This document shows, in pieces, positions 31,863 through 41,123 of a DNA stretch of 44,740 nucleotides. The notes under the pieces were generated by a model. It was not told the DNA's origin and made no database searches. It was given only the letters and a program-made list of their open reading frames with translations. Origin of the DNA: Alphaproteobacteria bacterium. GTDB taxonomy: Bacteria; Pseudomonadota; Alphaproteobacteria; Caulobacterales; Hyphomonadaceae. Position 1 is the stretch's first letter. Each line of letters starts with the position of its first letter. Location: NCBI GenBank assembly GCA_018830285.1, contig JAHJSB010000051.1, positions 1 to 44,740 of the forward strand, in the 5' to 3' direction. Both the position numbers and the translations under genes were made by a program.

Positions 31863-32312
31863 TTACCGGTGCATATCGAGCCAGATCCTGAGCTTTTGCA
31901 AGCCGGGAATCAGCGTATCCACGTCTGCAGGCGACAAGGCCGCCTTCAGGTCGGCAAGTCCCGGCCCTGCAGCAGCCAATGCAGCCTCGCGCGCGCGTCG
32001 TCCGGCGTCCGTCAGCGTCACGATCTTGGCCCGGCCGTCGGCCGGATTGGCGCGCATGGAGATGAACCCCTTGGCCTCAAGCCGCTGCAGCGTGCTGGTC
32101 ATTGTGCCCTTGGTCACCTGGAAGGCCGCCGCGAGCCGGGCCGGTGACCAGTCGCCGTCCAGTCGCACCAGATGGTTCAGCAGGCCAAACTGCGCCACGG
32201 TCAGCCCATGCGGCAACAGCCGCTCCAGTCGCGCACTCGACAACTGGCTGATGATGCCGATTTCGTTGAGCAGAAGGAACAGCGCCTGCTCGCGTTGGGA
32301 CAATGCGTTCAT
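31863..32312 (-). CDS. MarR family transcriptional regulator
   Basis: A 149-residue winged-helix regulator. Seen: LTVAQFGLLNHLVRLDGDWS and LAAAFQVTKGTMTSTLQRLE with recognition helix, then the wing FISMRANPADGRAKIVTLTD, and helices that form the dimer interface at both ends. The start at 32312 has GAGAGG seven bases upstream. It follows the nitroreductase-like gene by 10 bases and precedes the hydrolase, and the dyad at 33504-33524 in the unit's promoter is a plausible binding site for feedback control. MarR proteins respond to phenolics, oxidants or similar small molecules; the effector here is unknown. Confidence 0.88.
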   Translation of the reverse strand: MNALSQREQALFLLLNEIGIISQLSSARLERLLPHGLTVAQFGLLNHLVRLDGDWSPARLAAAFQVTKGTMTSTLQRLEAKGFISMRANPADGRAKIVTLTDAGRRAREAALAAAGPGLADLKAALSPADVDTLIPGLQKLRIWLDMHR

Positions 32313-32322
32313 GCGGGGCCTC

Positions 32323-33462
32323 TCAGGCAATCAGGTGCGTTTCCATCGGCCAGCGCGGCGTGGCCATGATCGGCTTGGCATACCCTACCCTGACCAACAT
32401 CTGAAGCCTCCGGCCGCCGCCGATCAGGTCATGGACTTCGTCGTACAGGTCGGCCATTTCCGGATACTCCTGCAATGACTGGCTCCAGGGATGGATCGAC
32501 ACGCCCAGCGATGTCGCTGTCAGGTTCATCCGCGCATAGGCGCGGCCCGCATTGATCTGGTCGGTACGGGTCAGATTGTCATTGGTCAGCCAAGCAAACC
32601 CCCGTGCCGACATCGCCAGCGCCTCATACATGTCCAGGCCTTGCTGGTAGCCGGCTGATGTCTGGTCGGCCAATGTCTCGCGATTGACCATGCCGATCAG
32701 CTTGCCGGCGGCAATGAACGGTCCTTCAAGTTCGATTCCGTCCGGATTGGCCGCCACTTCCTTCGCGCCAATCCGCATCAGGTCGACACTCTCCTGATTG
32801 GTCGCCGGCGTCTTCACTTCCATCTGGTGTGCACGCCAGGTCAGGTCGCGCAGCGTCTCTGCCATCGGCGTGTTGCCAATGCTTTCGGCAGTGACACCAA
32901 AACTGCGAGCTGCCTGCATCATGGCCGCCAGTTTCTCGGCCTCCACGTCGCGCGCCTCATAGGGTTCCTTGTTCGACCGCCGTGCCAGCACGCGCGCAAA
33001 CAGCGGGTCAGGCCCTGCCCCGCCCGGCACAAACCGCACGGTCGCCACAGGCCGCGCATCCAGCGTGGCCATGTCCTCACCCTCCGGGAAAAGCGTGATC
33101 TCCGTTCCATAGCCGTCTTCAGCCGCCGCCAGCGCCAGCAGCTCGAGGAACGCGCCATGCCCGATGACGATCTGGCGGTCATAGGGATCGGTCGCTGGCA
33201 GGCGGCGGTCCAGGTCGCAATAAAGCGTCAGGGCGTCGTCCCCGTCGAGCCGCACCAGCCAGGGCTGCCGGTTGTGCGGATTGGGCGCGAGGATCGCATA
33301 GGACAGGGCGCGCCGTCGGAATTCCGTCTCCTGGCCTGCTTCGTGCCACGGTGCCCGCGCCGAACGGGACGGACCATTCGCGGCCACAAAGCCGCCCGCG
33401 CCCACAGCCGCCAATACGCAGCCACCCCCCACCAGTTTCAACACTCCTCGCCGCGTTGCCAT
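32323..33462 (-). CDS. exported nitroreductase-like (Acg-type) flavoprotein
   Basis: This 379-residue protein begins with a likely Tat signal: TRRGVLKLVGGG and a hydrophobic stretch (CVLAAVGAGGFVAA), a twin-arginine start of a kind suited to folded cofactor proteins. The mature part resembles the Acg/nitroreductase family: LSYAILAPNPHNRQPWLVRL (FMN-site start of nitroreductases), DPYDRQIVIGHGAFLELLAL, RRSNKEPYEARDV, GFAWLTNDN, AGRAYARMNLTATSLGVSIHP and a late MLVRVGYA. The substrate is unknown. The promoter at 33496-33524 drives it, and the MarR gene follows by 10 bases, so it is probably the regulated enzyme of that unit. Confidence 0.8.
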   Translation of the reverse strand: MATRRGVLKLVGGGCVLAAVGAGGFVAANGPSRSARAPWHEAGQETEFRRRALSYAILAPNPHNRQPWLVRLDGDDALTLYCDLDRRLPATDPYDRQIVIGHGAFLELLALAAAEDGYGTEITLFPEGEDMATLDARPVATVRFVPGGAGPDPLFARVLARRSNKEPYEARDVEAEKLAAMMQAARSFGVTAESIGNTPMAETLRDLTWRAHQMEVKTPATNQESVDLMRIGAKEVAANPDGIELEGPFIAAGKLIGMVNRETLADQTSAGYQQGLDMYEALAMSARGFAWLTNDNLTRTDQINAGRAYARMNLTATSLGVSIHPWSQSLQEYPEMADLYDEVHDLIGGGRRLQMLVRVGYAKPIMATPRWPMETHLIA

Positions 33463-33495
33463 CGTCTTGTTCCCTTATTTAATTTGATGCCATAC

Positions 33496-33524
33496 CTTAT
33501 AGTTTGACATCGTACTATAGTCAA
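33496..33524 (-). promoter_or_regulatory. sigma-70 promoter with overlapping operator for the nitroreductase-MarR unit
   Basis: On the minus strand TTGACT (33519-33524) and TATAAG (33496-33501) are separated by exactly 17 bases, one of the best promoter matches in the window. A dyad TTGAC-N11-GTCAA (33504-33524) fills the spacer and -35, the position where a bound MarR dimer would block RNA polymerase. Confidence 0.65.
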
Positions 33525-33598
33525 TCGCGCGCGGGGAGTGGATCATGACGCCGCTGCGGTCTAGGTAAGGATCAGACCCCTATCCGGAGACATGCCCC

Positions 33599-34705
<1,107 letters not shown>

Positions 34706-34733
34706 AAAAACCAAACCGGAGGACTTCCAGAAA

Positions 34734-35111
34734 ATGTTCAGCCACGTAATGATCGGCACCAACGATCTCGAAAAATCGAAGAAGCTCTATGACGCCCTGT
34801 TCAAGTCGATTGGCGGTCGCGAGGCGATTGTCGATCCCAAGGGGCGGCTGATCTATATTCACAATGGCGGCACCTTCCTCGTCACGCCGCCCATCGACGG
34901 CCAGCCTGCCTGTCATGCCAATGGCGGCACGATCGGCTTCGCCGCCGACTCCCCGGAACAGGCCGACGCCTGGCACGCTGCCGGCATCGCCGCCGGCGGC
35001 AAGCCGATTGAAGACCCGCCCGGCTGGCGCGAAGGCACGGGCATGCGCCTCTACCTCGCCTACCTGCGCGACACTGACGGCAACAAGATCTGCGCCATGC
35101 ATCGCGGCTAG
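34734..35111 (+). CDS. VOC family (glyoxalase-fold) protein
   Basis: A 125-residue protein with the beta-alpha-beta-beta-beta fold of the vicinal oxygen chelate superfamily: MFSHVMIGTNDLEKSKKLYD at the start, with the first metal-site His, GGTIGFAADSPEQADAWHAA in the middle, and YLAYLRDTDGNKICAMHRG at the end. Members range from glyoxalases to dioxygenases and resistance proteins; the reaction is not readable. It begins 28 bases after frmA, behind GGAGG, and is almost certainly co-transcribed with it. A role linked to aldehyde or thiol-adduct chemistry is inferred from that position only. Confidence 0.85.
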   Translation: MFSHVMIGTNDLEKSKKLYDALFKSIGGREAIVDPKGRLIYIHNGGTFLVTPPIDGQPACHANGGTIGFAADSPEQADAWHAAGIAAGGKPIEDPPGWREGTGMRLYLAYLRDTDGNKICAMHRG

Positions 35112-35126
35112 CGCGGATTGAGATAA

Positions 35127-35867
35127 ATGGTCCCGGTCGACCTCCACTACACCCACCCCCGCCTCGCAGGCATCTACGATCTGGGGAATTCGGGCGCGGA
35201 AGACCGGGACTTCTACCTCTCCCTCGCCGGGGACAGCCCGTGCGATATTCTCGACCTCGGCTGCGGCACCGGACTTGTCTGCGACGCATTTGCCGCCCGT
35301 GGCCACAATGTGATCGGCGCTGACCCTGCGCCAGCGATGCTGGACGTCGCCCGGTCGAAGCCGCATGGCGCATCCGTGGAATGGGTCGAGGCGACAGCTG
35401 AAGGCTTCCGTTCGCCCAAACGCTTCGATCTCATCATCATGACCGGCCACGCCTTTCAGGTCCTGCTGACCGATGCGCAAGTCGCCGAGGCCCTCGCCAA
35501 CATGGCCGCGCATCTCAAGCCGGATGGCTTCGCCATATTCGAAAGCCGCAATCCGGCTATCGACTGGGACAGCGTCTGGGCCCGCGAACGAACGCTGCAA
35601 TCGCCGGACGGCACGCAGATCCACGCGTCTCGCCGGATCATCGCGTCCAACCGCGACACTGGCATGATGACCTTCGCGTGGGACTATGATTTCGGCGACG
35701 CAGTCTTGAGCTCAGAAAGCACGTTGCGTTTTCTGCCGCACTCCCGGATCATGCACCTCGCAGAACAAAGCGGCCTGGCGTGCGCGGACGTGCTGGGCGA
35801 CTGGGACGGCGCACCGTTCCTGTCAGACAGGTCGCGTGAGATGATCTTCAAATTCCGCTGGGCATGA
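35127..35867 (+). CDS. class I SAM-dependent methyltransferase, substrate unknown
   Basis: This 246-residue protein has the SAM-binding motif I ILDLGCGTGLVCDAFAARG near residue 39, an acidic motif II (VIGADPAPAMLDVAR), and a motif IV-like DLIIMTGHAFQVL. The front part, YTHPRLAGIYDLGNSGAEDR, occurs in small-molecule methyltransferases of the UbiE/MerR-like annotation. No substrate can be inferred. It starts 15 bases after the VOC gene, and its TGA overlaps an ATG at 35864 that would belong to the next frame, although that gene more likely starts at 35897. Confidence 0.85.
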   Translation: MVPVDLHYTHPRLAGIYDLGNSGAEDRDFYLSLAGDSPCDILDLGCGTGLVCDAFAARGHNVIGADPAPAMLDVARSKPHGASVEWVEATAEGFRSPKRFDLIIMTGHAFQVLLTDAQVAEALANMAAHLKPDGFAIFESRNPAIDWDSVWARERTLQSPDGTQIHASRRIIASNRDTGMMTFAWDYDFGDAVLSSESTLRFLPHSRIMHLAEQSGLACADVLGDWDGAPFLSDRSREMIFKFRWA

Positions 35868-35896
35868 CGCCGCCCGCAAGCGAAGGACGCCTGAAC

Positions 35897-36364
35897 ATGA
35901 TTAAATACGTACTGATGGGCACGGCCTTTGCGGCCCTCACTGGCTGCGTCGCCGTCGAAGTCGACGACACCAATTTCGCGACAAACGTCACCCATTTCGG
36001 CGGCATGGCTGTTGGCGGCGTGGAACTGCCCTTCTCGAAGGCCGTTATAGCTGGCAACACGATCTATCTTGCCGGCGAAGTCGGCATCGATCCGGAAACC
36101 GGATCGATCGCGCCCGGCGGCACCGGGCCAGAGACGACCCAAATCTTCGCCAATCTGGAGCGCACCTTGAACACACTCGACGCCGACCTGTCCGATCTCG
36201 TCAAATGCACCGTCTATCTCGGCGACATGGAAGACTATGGCAACATGAACGCGGCCTATGCGGCCGCCCTGCCCGATCCCAAACCTGCCCGCGCCACAGT
36301 CGGCGTCTCCGGCCTCGCCGTCGGCGCGCACCTGGAAATCGACTGCATCGCGGTGACATCATGA
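35897..36364 (+). CDS. RidA/YjgF-family protein with lipoprotein signal
   Basis: A 155-residue protein that starts with a lipoprotein signal: MIKYVLMGTAFAALTGC, where LTGC is a good lipobox and Cys17 would be lipidated. The rest is a RidA fold: FSKAVIAGNTIYLAGEVGID, ETTQIFANLERTLNTLDADL, DLVKCTVYLGDMEDYGNMN, AYAAALPDPKPARATVGVSG and LEIDCIAV. The Arg of PARATV and the acid of LEIDCIA, used by true RidA enamine/imine hydrolases, appear present. Start at 35897 has AAGGA nine bases upstream; an earlier in-frame ATG at 35864 would bury the signal. Export of a RidA-type protein is unusual. Its TGA overlaps the next start. Confidence 0.8.
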   Translation: MIKYVLMGTAFAALTGCVAVEVDDTNFATNVTHFGGMAVGGVELPFSKAVIAGNTIYLAGEVGIDPETGSIAPGGTGPETTQIFANLERTLNTLDADLSDLVKCTVYLGDMEDYGNMNAAYAAALPDPKPARATVGVSGLAVGAHLEIDCIAVTS

Positions 36365-36702
36365 GCGAAGACACTCCCGACGACTGGAAACGCAAGCTGA
36401 CCAACGGCGAAATCGAAACCGTGTTCACGCATTACGCGATGGTGGCCGATGGCCGCGTGGTTGAGCCGAACGCCGACTTCAATACGGAGCCCGGTCCCTC
36501 CGTGCTGTCGATGAAAGCCTGGGCAAAGGATCCCGAAGAAGCCGGCGACATGATCGTCGCGATCAGCAACCATCTCGGCTTCAAGATCGCCGACAAGGTC
36601 GATATCTACGCCACAGAGCCGGACGCCCCGCCCAAGGACAAGCCCTTTGGTTACGACCTGAAGTTCACGCCCTACGCCGATCCGGAGGCGACACTTCAGT
36701 GA
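36361..36702 (+). CDS. conserved-looking hypothetical protein
   Basis: This 113-residue acidic protein has no domain I recognise. It has no signal peptide or membrane segment and reads as a compact soluble protein (GEIETVFTHYAMVADGRVVE, DMIVAISNHLGFKIADKVDI, FGYDLKFTPYADPE). The ATG overlaps the RidA-like stop as ATGA, which supports translation. It closes the run frmA-VOC-methyltransferase-RidA-this gene, so it is probably in that operon. No function is proposed. Confidence 0.65.
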   Translation: MSEDTPDDWKRKLTNGEIETVFTHYAMVADGRVVEPNADFNTEPGPSVLSMKAWAKDPEEAGDMIVAISNHLGFKIADKVDIYATEPDAPPKDKPFGYDLKFTPYADPEATLQ

Positions 36703-36720
36703 AGACGATAGAAGCCTCCC

Positions 36721-37074
36721 GTGTTCGGACTTGACGAAGACCGGCCCTCGCCCGAACCGATAAAGTCTGACGCCATACGCTGGATCATCGAGACCGCCGT
36801 CGCTGACGGCAACAGTGTGCTGGCATTGGTGCCATGGGCCTTGGCCCTCGTCGCCCATATGCGCGACGGACTGACGCCGCAGGGACGCGACCTGGTTACC
36901 CGGCACCATCCGGACCTCGACTATTTCGAAGAAGTCGGCACGCCTCATTGCCTCGCGCACGGGGGCTATATTCAGGACGGCTTCTCAGTCTCCTTCCCGG
37001 TGCCCGACTCAGCAAACCCGCTCAGGCCAGCTTCAACCGGCAATCCCGGCGCACCAAGCGGGCGGGGAGCCTGA
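36721..37074 (+). CDS. hypothetical protein with GTG start, overlapping the GST gene
   Basis: A 117-residue product with unknown family: a helical half (AIRWIIETAVADGNSVLALVPWALALVAHMRD) and a more polar tail. The only start available is GTG at 36721, with a weak purine-rich leader (AGAAG). The last 53 bases run into the convergent GST gene, and the C-terminal residues there (NPLRPASTGNPGAPSGRGA) look like translation of the other strand. The gene may end in truth where it does, or be degraded at its 3' end. It lies 18 bases after the preceding hypothetical gene. Confidence 0.4.
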   Translation: MFGLDEDRPSPEPIKSDAIRWIIETAVADGNSVLALVPWALALVAHMRDGLTPQGRDLVTRHHPDLDYFEEVGTPHCLAHGGYIQDGFSVSFPVPDSANPLRPASTGNPGAPSGRGA

Positions 37075-38113
37075 AATCCATTAGCGGCGCACCGCCCACA
37101 CGGTCCAGCAAGTCTGCCAGCCGCGCCTTGGCGCCGTCGTCCATCGCATCGATCGCATCGGTCACAGCCTGCAGGCGCCATAGCGGGAACGTCCGCGCCG
37201 CGCAGTCGCCCTCGAAACCACCCGTCTCGAAGTCGATCTTGCCCAGTCCGCGCGGCACATCCGCGCCAGCGCTCGCTGAGCTTGCCCATTCACCGAACAG
37301 GGCCGCCGTCTTGACCAGAGTCGGCATCTGTTCAGTCATCTGCCGGCTGAGGATCGGCTCCAGCGTTTGTGGCACGGCGTCATCGGCCACAAGATCGCCG
37401 CCGTCGGTTCCACCGGCCTGCACGCGTCTCACATAGTCGGCCACTTTGGGGGCCAGCTTTTCCATCAGCCGTCCGCTCTCAGGGTCGCGCAGAAGGTGCG
37501 CATAAAGCGGACCGTTCAGCGCAAAATCGCCCAGCGACGGCCGGTCGCCCAGCACATAGGCATGATAGCGCAGATGTTCCGTCATGTCCTTGAGGAAGGC
37601 TTCGTAAGCTGCCTCGACGCCGGGAATCGTATCCGCGTTGACCCCCAGCATCGGTACGGCGCCCTTGAACCGCTCACCATTCTTCTTCCCGATGGCATAT
37701 TGTTCGGTGGGGGGCGCGTCTGGCGCCGATGTCCGCCCGAATTCGCCATAGATCCAGTCTTCATTGTAATTCCAGCGATAGTGCATCGCCGGGATCACAA
37801 GCCACTCGTCGCCAAACAGGTCCAGCAGGCGCGACACGACCTGTTGCACGGGTCCGGTCGGAATCGCGCGCGGACCGTCCGGCGTGCGCGCTTCGATGGT
37901 CTCGATGATGTCGGTCGTATCCTGCACCAACGCACCATCCGCCATCTCGACCACAGGTATCACCGGCCAGCCAACCTTGGGCAGGATCACGTTCTGGTAG
38001 ACATCACGCGTCGCCAGCCGTTCTTCGAAATCCGCCCCGCGCCAGCGCAGATAGGCCCGCGCCTTGCCCGAAAACAGGCTGACCTCCGAGCCGTACAGAA
38101 CATATGCCGCCAT
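37022..38113 (-). CDS. glutathione S-transferase family protein
   Basis: This 363-residue protein has a thioredoxin-like N-domain (MAAYVLYGSEVSLFSGKARA, then KVGWPVIPVVEMADGALVQD with the cis-Pro and the Asp that bind glutathione) and a helical C-domain (YVLGDRPSLGDFALNGPLYA, a typical N-capping region). About 130 further residues after the usual end carry a second helical part; total length is well above a standard GST (about 210). The start at 38113 has GGAGG eight bases upstream; the longer frame lacks it. Convergent overlap with the GTG-started gene is 53 bases. Its placement between formaldehyde genes fits glutathione chemistry, but the substrate is not known. Confidence 0.82.
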   Translation of the reverse strand: MAAYVLYGSEVSLFSGKARAYLRWRGADFEERLATRDVYQNVILPKVGWPVIPVVEMADGALVQDTTDIIETIEARTPDGPRAIPTGPVQQVVSRLLDLFGDEWLVIPAMHYRWNYNEDWIYGEFGRTSAPDAPPTEQYAIGKKNGERFKGAVPMLGVNADTIPGVEAAYEAFLKDMTEHLRYHAYVLGDRPSLGDFALNGPLYAHLLRDPESGRLMEKLAPKVADYVRRVQAGGTDGGDLVADDAVPQTLEPILSRQMTEQMPTLVKTAALFGEWASSASAGADVPRGLGKIDFETGGFEGDCAARTFPLWRLQAVTDAIDAMDDGAKARLADLLDRVGGAPLMDFRLPARLVRRDCRLKLA

Positions 38114-38172
38114 GCCTTGATCCTCCTGCCCGGTTCGGGCCATGCTCCGCGCTAATCTAGGAGCGCTTCGCC

Positions 38173-39012
38173 ATGACCCTAACCACCGTCTCCGAATGGA
38201 CAAGCTTCGGCGGTCTTGTCAGCGTGCATGACCACGCGTCAGCCCTTCTCGGCTGCGACATGCGCTTTGCCGTCTACACGCCGCCCCAGGCCAAGCTCGG
38301 CCCGGTGCCGGTTCTCTGGTATCTCTCCGGCCTCACCTGCACCTGGGCCAACGTGATGGAAAAATCCGGCCTGCAGCGCGCGGCATCCGAACATGGCATC
38401 ATAATCATCGCGCCCGATACGAGCCCGCGCGGACCGGGCGTTCCGGATGATGAGGCCTACGACCTCGGCCAGGGCGCAGGTTTCTACCTCACCGCCACCG
38501 AGCCGCCATGGGACACGCATTTCCGCATGGACCAGTACATCACGAAGGAACTGCCCGGAATCGTCGAATCCCATTTCAAGGCCGACATGACCCGGCAAGG
38601 CATCTTCGGCCATTCCATGGGCGGGCACGGCGCGCTCACGCTCCACTTCAAGCACCCCTTCACCTACCGGTCCTGTTCTGCCTTCTCGCCCATCACCAGC
38701 CCGGCCCGCGTGCCCTGGGGCGAGAAAGCTTTCACCGCCTATATCGGCCCGCCCTCGATTGCCTGGGAACAGTATGACGCCACCGAAATCGTCCAGAACC
38801 GCCAGACCGATGCCCATCTCCTGATCGATACCGGCAAGGCCGACACATTCCTCGACACCCAGCTGAAACCCGATATCTTCATCGAGGCCTGCCGCAACGT
38901 CGGGCAGAACCTTACCTACCGGCTGCATGACGGCTATGGCCACGATTACTATTTCATCGCCTCATTCATGGACGACCATATCGCCCACCACGCCAAAATC
39001 CTGAAAGGCTAG
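38173..39012 (+). CDS. fghA: S-formylglutathione hydrolase
   Basis: This esterase completes glutathione-dependent formaldehyde oxidation, releasing formate and glutathione. Seen in 279 residues: the family front YTPPQ and VLWYLSGLTCTWANVMEKSG, APDTSPRGPGVPDDEAYDLG, the nucleophile GHSMGGHGALTL near residue 150, then SPARVPWGEKAF, and late Asp and His of the triad (DTGKADTFL and GHDYYFIASF). Start at 38173 fits the family. It diverges from the GST gene across 59 bases. The stop TAG shares CTAG with the hemN stop. It works with the FrmA at 33599. Confidence 0.95.
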   Translation: MTLTTVSEWTSFGGLVSVHDHASALLGCDMRFAVYTPPQAKLGPVPVLWYLSGLTCTWANVMEKSGLQRAASEHGIIIIAPDTSPRGPGVPDDEAYDLGQGAGFYLTATEPPWDTHFRMDQYITKELPGIVESHFKADMTRQGIFGHSMGGHGALTLHFKHPFTYRSCSAFSPITSPARVPWGEKAFTAYIGPPSIAWEQYDATEIVQNRQTDAHLLIDTGKADTFLDTQLKPDIFIEACRNVGQNLTYRLHDGYGHDYYFIASFMDDHIAHHAKILKG

Positions 39013-40358
39013 ACGGCTCCTGCGTGCCGCCGAGGCGCCGGTTTGTACCGCCCGTCGAAGCACTGCGCGACGGTGCGCAACATGATCCGCGCACTTGTGG
39101 GCACACGCAGGGTCTTGCCGTCCAGTATGCACAGGCCTGCCGCGCTGAGAAAGCCAGCCGTCTCCAGCCCTTCGTCAAGGCTGCCGGGCTCAGCCCCCAT
39201 TTCGGCGCAGATGGCATCGACATCGACTTCCATCTCGCACATCAGGCGCTCGATGGCGCGCGCACGCAAACGGTCATCCGCCGTCAGCGCAATGCCGCGC
39301 TCGCTCGGCAGGCGCCCCGACAGGATGGCATCGCGCCAGGCATTGCGGTCCTTGGCATTCTGCACATAGCCTTCCGCGAATTGCGAGATGGACGACGTCC
39401 CCAGCCCGATCAGCGTTGCACAGGGGTCGTCGGTATAGCCCTGGAAATTGCGCCGCAGCCGACCGGCATGGGCAGCCAGCGCCAGGCTATCATCAGCCCG
39501 GGCAAAATGGTCCAGCCCGATGGGCACATAGCCCGCATCCAGGAGGATAACCCTGGCCGCCTCGGCCTGCGCGAAACGTTCGTCCAGTCCGGGCAGCGTC
39601 GCCTCGTCGATGGCGGCCTGGTGCTTGGCAAACCACGGCACATGGGCATAGCCGAATACGGACACCCGCGAGGTCCGGTGCTGCACGGCAAAGGCGGCCG
39701 CCTCTTCAACGTCGCTGATCGTCTGGAGCGGCAGGCCATACATCAGGTCCATATTGTGCCGTGTTATGCCGGCCGCGTTAAGCCCGGCGATAACGCGCTC
39801 GACCTGTTCACGCGGTTGCACCCGGTTGATCGCATCCTGCACCTTCCGGCTCAGCGTCTGCACGCCAAGGCTCACCCGGTTGACGCAGGCATCGGCCATC
39901 GCCGCAATCTGCGCGCCGGACAGGACGCGCGGATCCAGCTCCATGGCAATCTCGGCATCGGGGCGCACATCGAATCGCGCGGAGATATGGCCGATCAGGG
40001 ATTTCATGTCCCCGGCTGACAGCGAATTGGGAGACCCGCCCCCGAGATGCAGGTGCGCAAGGCCGCCATGTGCGCCGACCGCATCACCCCAGAGATCAAT
40101 CTCCTTGTGCAGGTGGCCCATATAGGCCGCGACTCGCCCATACCCGTTCGGCACGCTCGTCGCGCAGCCGCAATACCAGCAGAGCCGGTCGCAAAACGGG
40201 ATATGTGCATACACCGAGATCGCCGCGCCGGGCGCGACGGCGCCTGCCCACGCCCGTGCCTCGGACTCGCCGACCTCTGGCGCGAAGTCGGCCGCTGTCG
40301 GATAGCTTGTATAGCGCGGCACAGGCCGCTGTGCGAAATTGACCCAGCTCTGTCTCAT
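39009..40358 (-). CDS. hemN: oxygen-independent coproporphyrinogen III oxidase
   Basis: This radical SAM enzyme decarboxylates two propionate side chains of coproporphyrinogen III in heme synthesis without oxygen. Seen in 449 residues: the N-terminal RYTSYPTAADF typical of true HemN, the cluster motif HIPFCDRLCWYCGC with Cys56, Cys60, Cys63 and the extra Cys65, LHLGGGSPNSLS, EIAMELDPR, NRVSLGVQTLSRKVQDAINR and the C-terminal GLGTSSISQF, which separates HemN from HemW. Presence suggests low-oxygen growth ability, though FNR-type sites were not seen. It converges on fghA with the four-base CTAG overlap. Confidence 0.95.
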   Translation of the reverse strand: MRQSWVNFAQRPVPRYTSYPTAADFAPEVGESEARAWAGAVAPGAAISVYAHIPFCDRLCWYCGCATSVPNGYGRVAAYMGHLHKEIDLWGDAVGAHGGLAHLHLGGGSPNSLSAGDMKSLIGHISARFDVRPDAEIAMELDPRVLSGAQIAAMADACVNRVSLGVQTLSRKVQDAINRVQPREQVERVIAGLNAAGITRHNMDLMYGLPLQTISDVEEAAAFAVQHRTSRVSVFGYAHVPWFAKHQAAIDEATLPGLDERFAQAEAARVILLDAGYVPIGLDHFARADDSLALAAHAGRLRRNFQGYTDDPCATLIGLGTSSISQFAEGYVQNAKDRNAWRDAILSGRLPSERGIALTADDRLRARAIERLMCEMEVDVDAICAEMGAEPGSLDEGLETAGFLSAAGLCILDGKTLRVPTSARIMLRTVAQCFDGRYKPAPRRHAGAV

Positions 40359-40468
40359 GCACGGATGGCTAGCAAATCCCTGCCGACAAGAGACTCAGGG
40401 AAACCCCGTAGCCCGGCGCTCGACCCGCCTGGTTTCGAATGATAACGTCACGCCATAGGAGATCGCCC

Positions 40469-40993
40469 ATGTTCCGCCCCCTCGCCACCCTCGCCGCTGC
40501 CGCATGCCTCACCCTCACCGCCCATGCCGGGATGGACGATTTCGTCGCTGGCACAGCCGTGCCCGGATTCGGCAAGTCCGCGCCGGTTGAAGGCGTCTCG
40601 CTTCCAGCCGACGCCACCTTCAAGATTGCCTTCGACGTCTCCGACGCCGCGCCAGCCGATGACGCAAACAAGGGCTTCAACTCGGCGGCCCGCTTCCTGA
40701 ACATGCATGCCGCCGCCGGTGTGCCTGCCGAGAACATGTCCGTCGCCATTGTCGTGCACGGTCCGGCGGCATCCGACCTGCTGACCGATGCCAAGCTCGG
40801 CCACGCCAATCCGAGCGCCCCCCTCATCGCCGAGCTCGTCGCCGCCGGTGCCAGCATCCAGCTCTGCGGCCAGACGGCTGCCGCCCGCGACTTTGCGTCG
40901 GAAGACCTGCTGCCCGGCGTGACCGTCTCGCTGTCTGCCATGACGGCCCATGCCCTGCTCCAGCAGGACGGCTACACGCTCAATCCCTTCTGA
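40469..40993 (+). CDS. exported DsrE-family protein
   Basis: This 174-residue protein has a Sec signal, MFRPLATLAAAACLTLTAHA with a plausible AHA cleavage site near residue 20, and a DsrE/YchN-like fold: FKIAFDVSDAA, SAARFLNMHAAAGVPAENMS, VAIVVHGPAASDLL, and IQLCGQTAAARDFASEDLLP with one conserved Cys, then SLSAMTAHALLQQDGY. DsrE-like proteins carry sulfur in some pathways; exported single-gene members like this are common and mostly uncharacterised. The start at 40469 has AGGAG upstream; the ten-residue-longer frame would spoil the signal. The gene stands alone. A weak hairpin (41004-41024) follows. Confidence 0.8.
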   Translation: MFRPLATLAAAACLTLTAHAGMDDFVAGTAVPGFGKSAPVEGVSLPADATFKIAFDVSDAAPADDANKGFNSAARFLNMHAAAGVPAENMSVAIVVHGPAASDLLTDAKLGHANPSAPLIAELVAAGASIQLCGQTAAARDFASEDLLPGVTVSLSAMTAHALLQQDGYTLNPF

Positions 40994-41123
40994 GGCGAAT
41001 GTTGGCCGCTGTGGTATTGCGGCCTGAAACGTGCAATGAGCAGCCAAACCGCGCGCCCGCCCGCTTGAGGACGGCGCGCTGCGCATGGATTCTCCGCGCA
41101 CGCCCTTGAAAGACAAATGCTAA

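Noticed and set aside
41004..41024. Hairpin after the DsrE-like gene
   Set aside because: Six pairs with a nine-base loop and no T-run; too weak to call.
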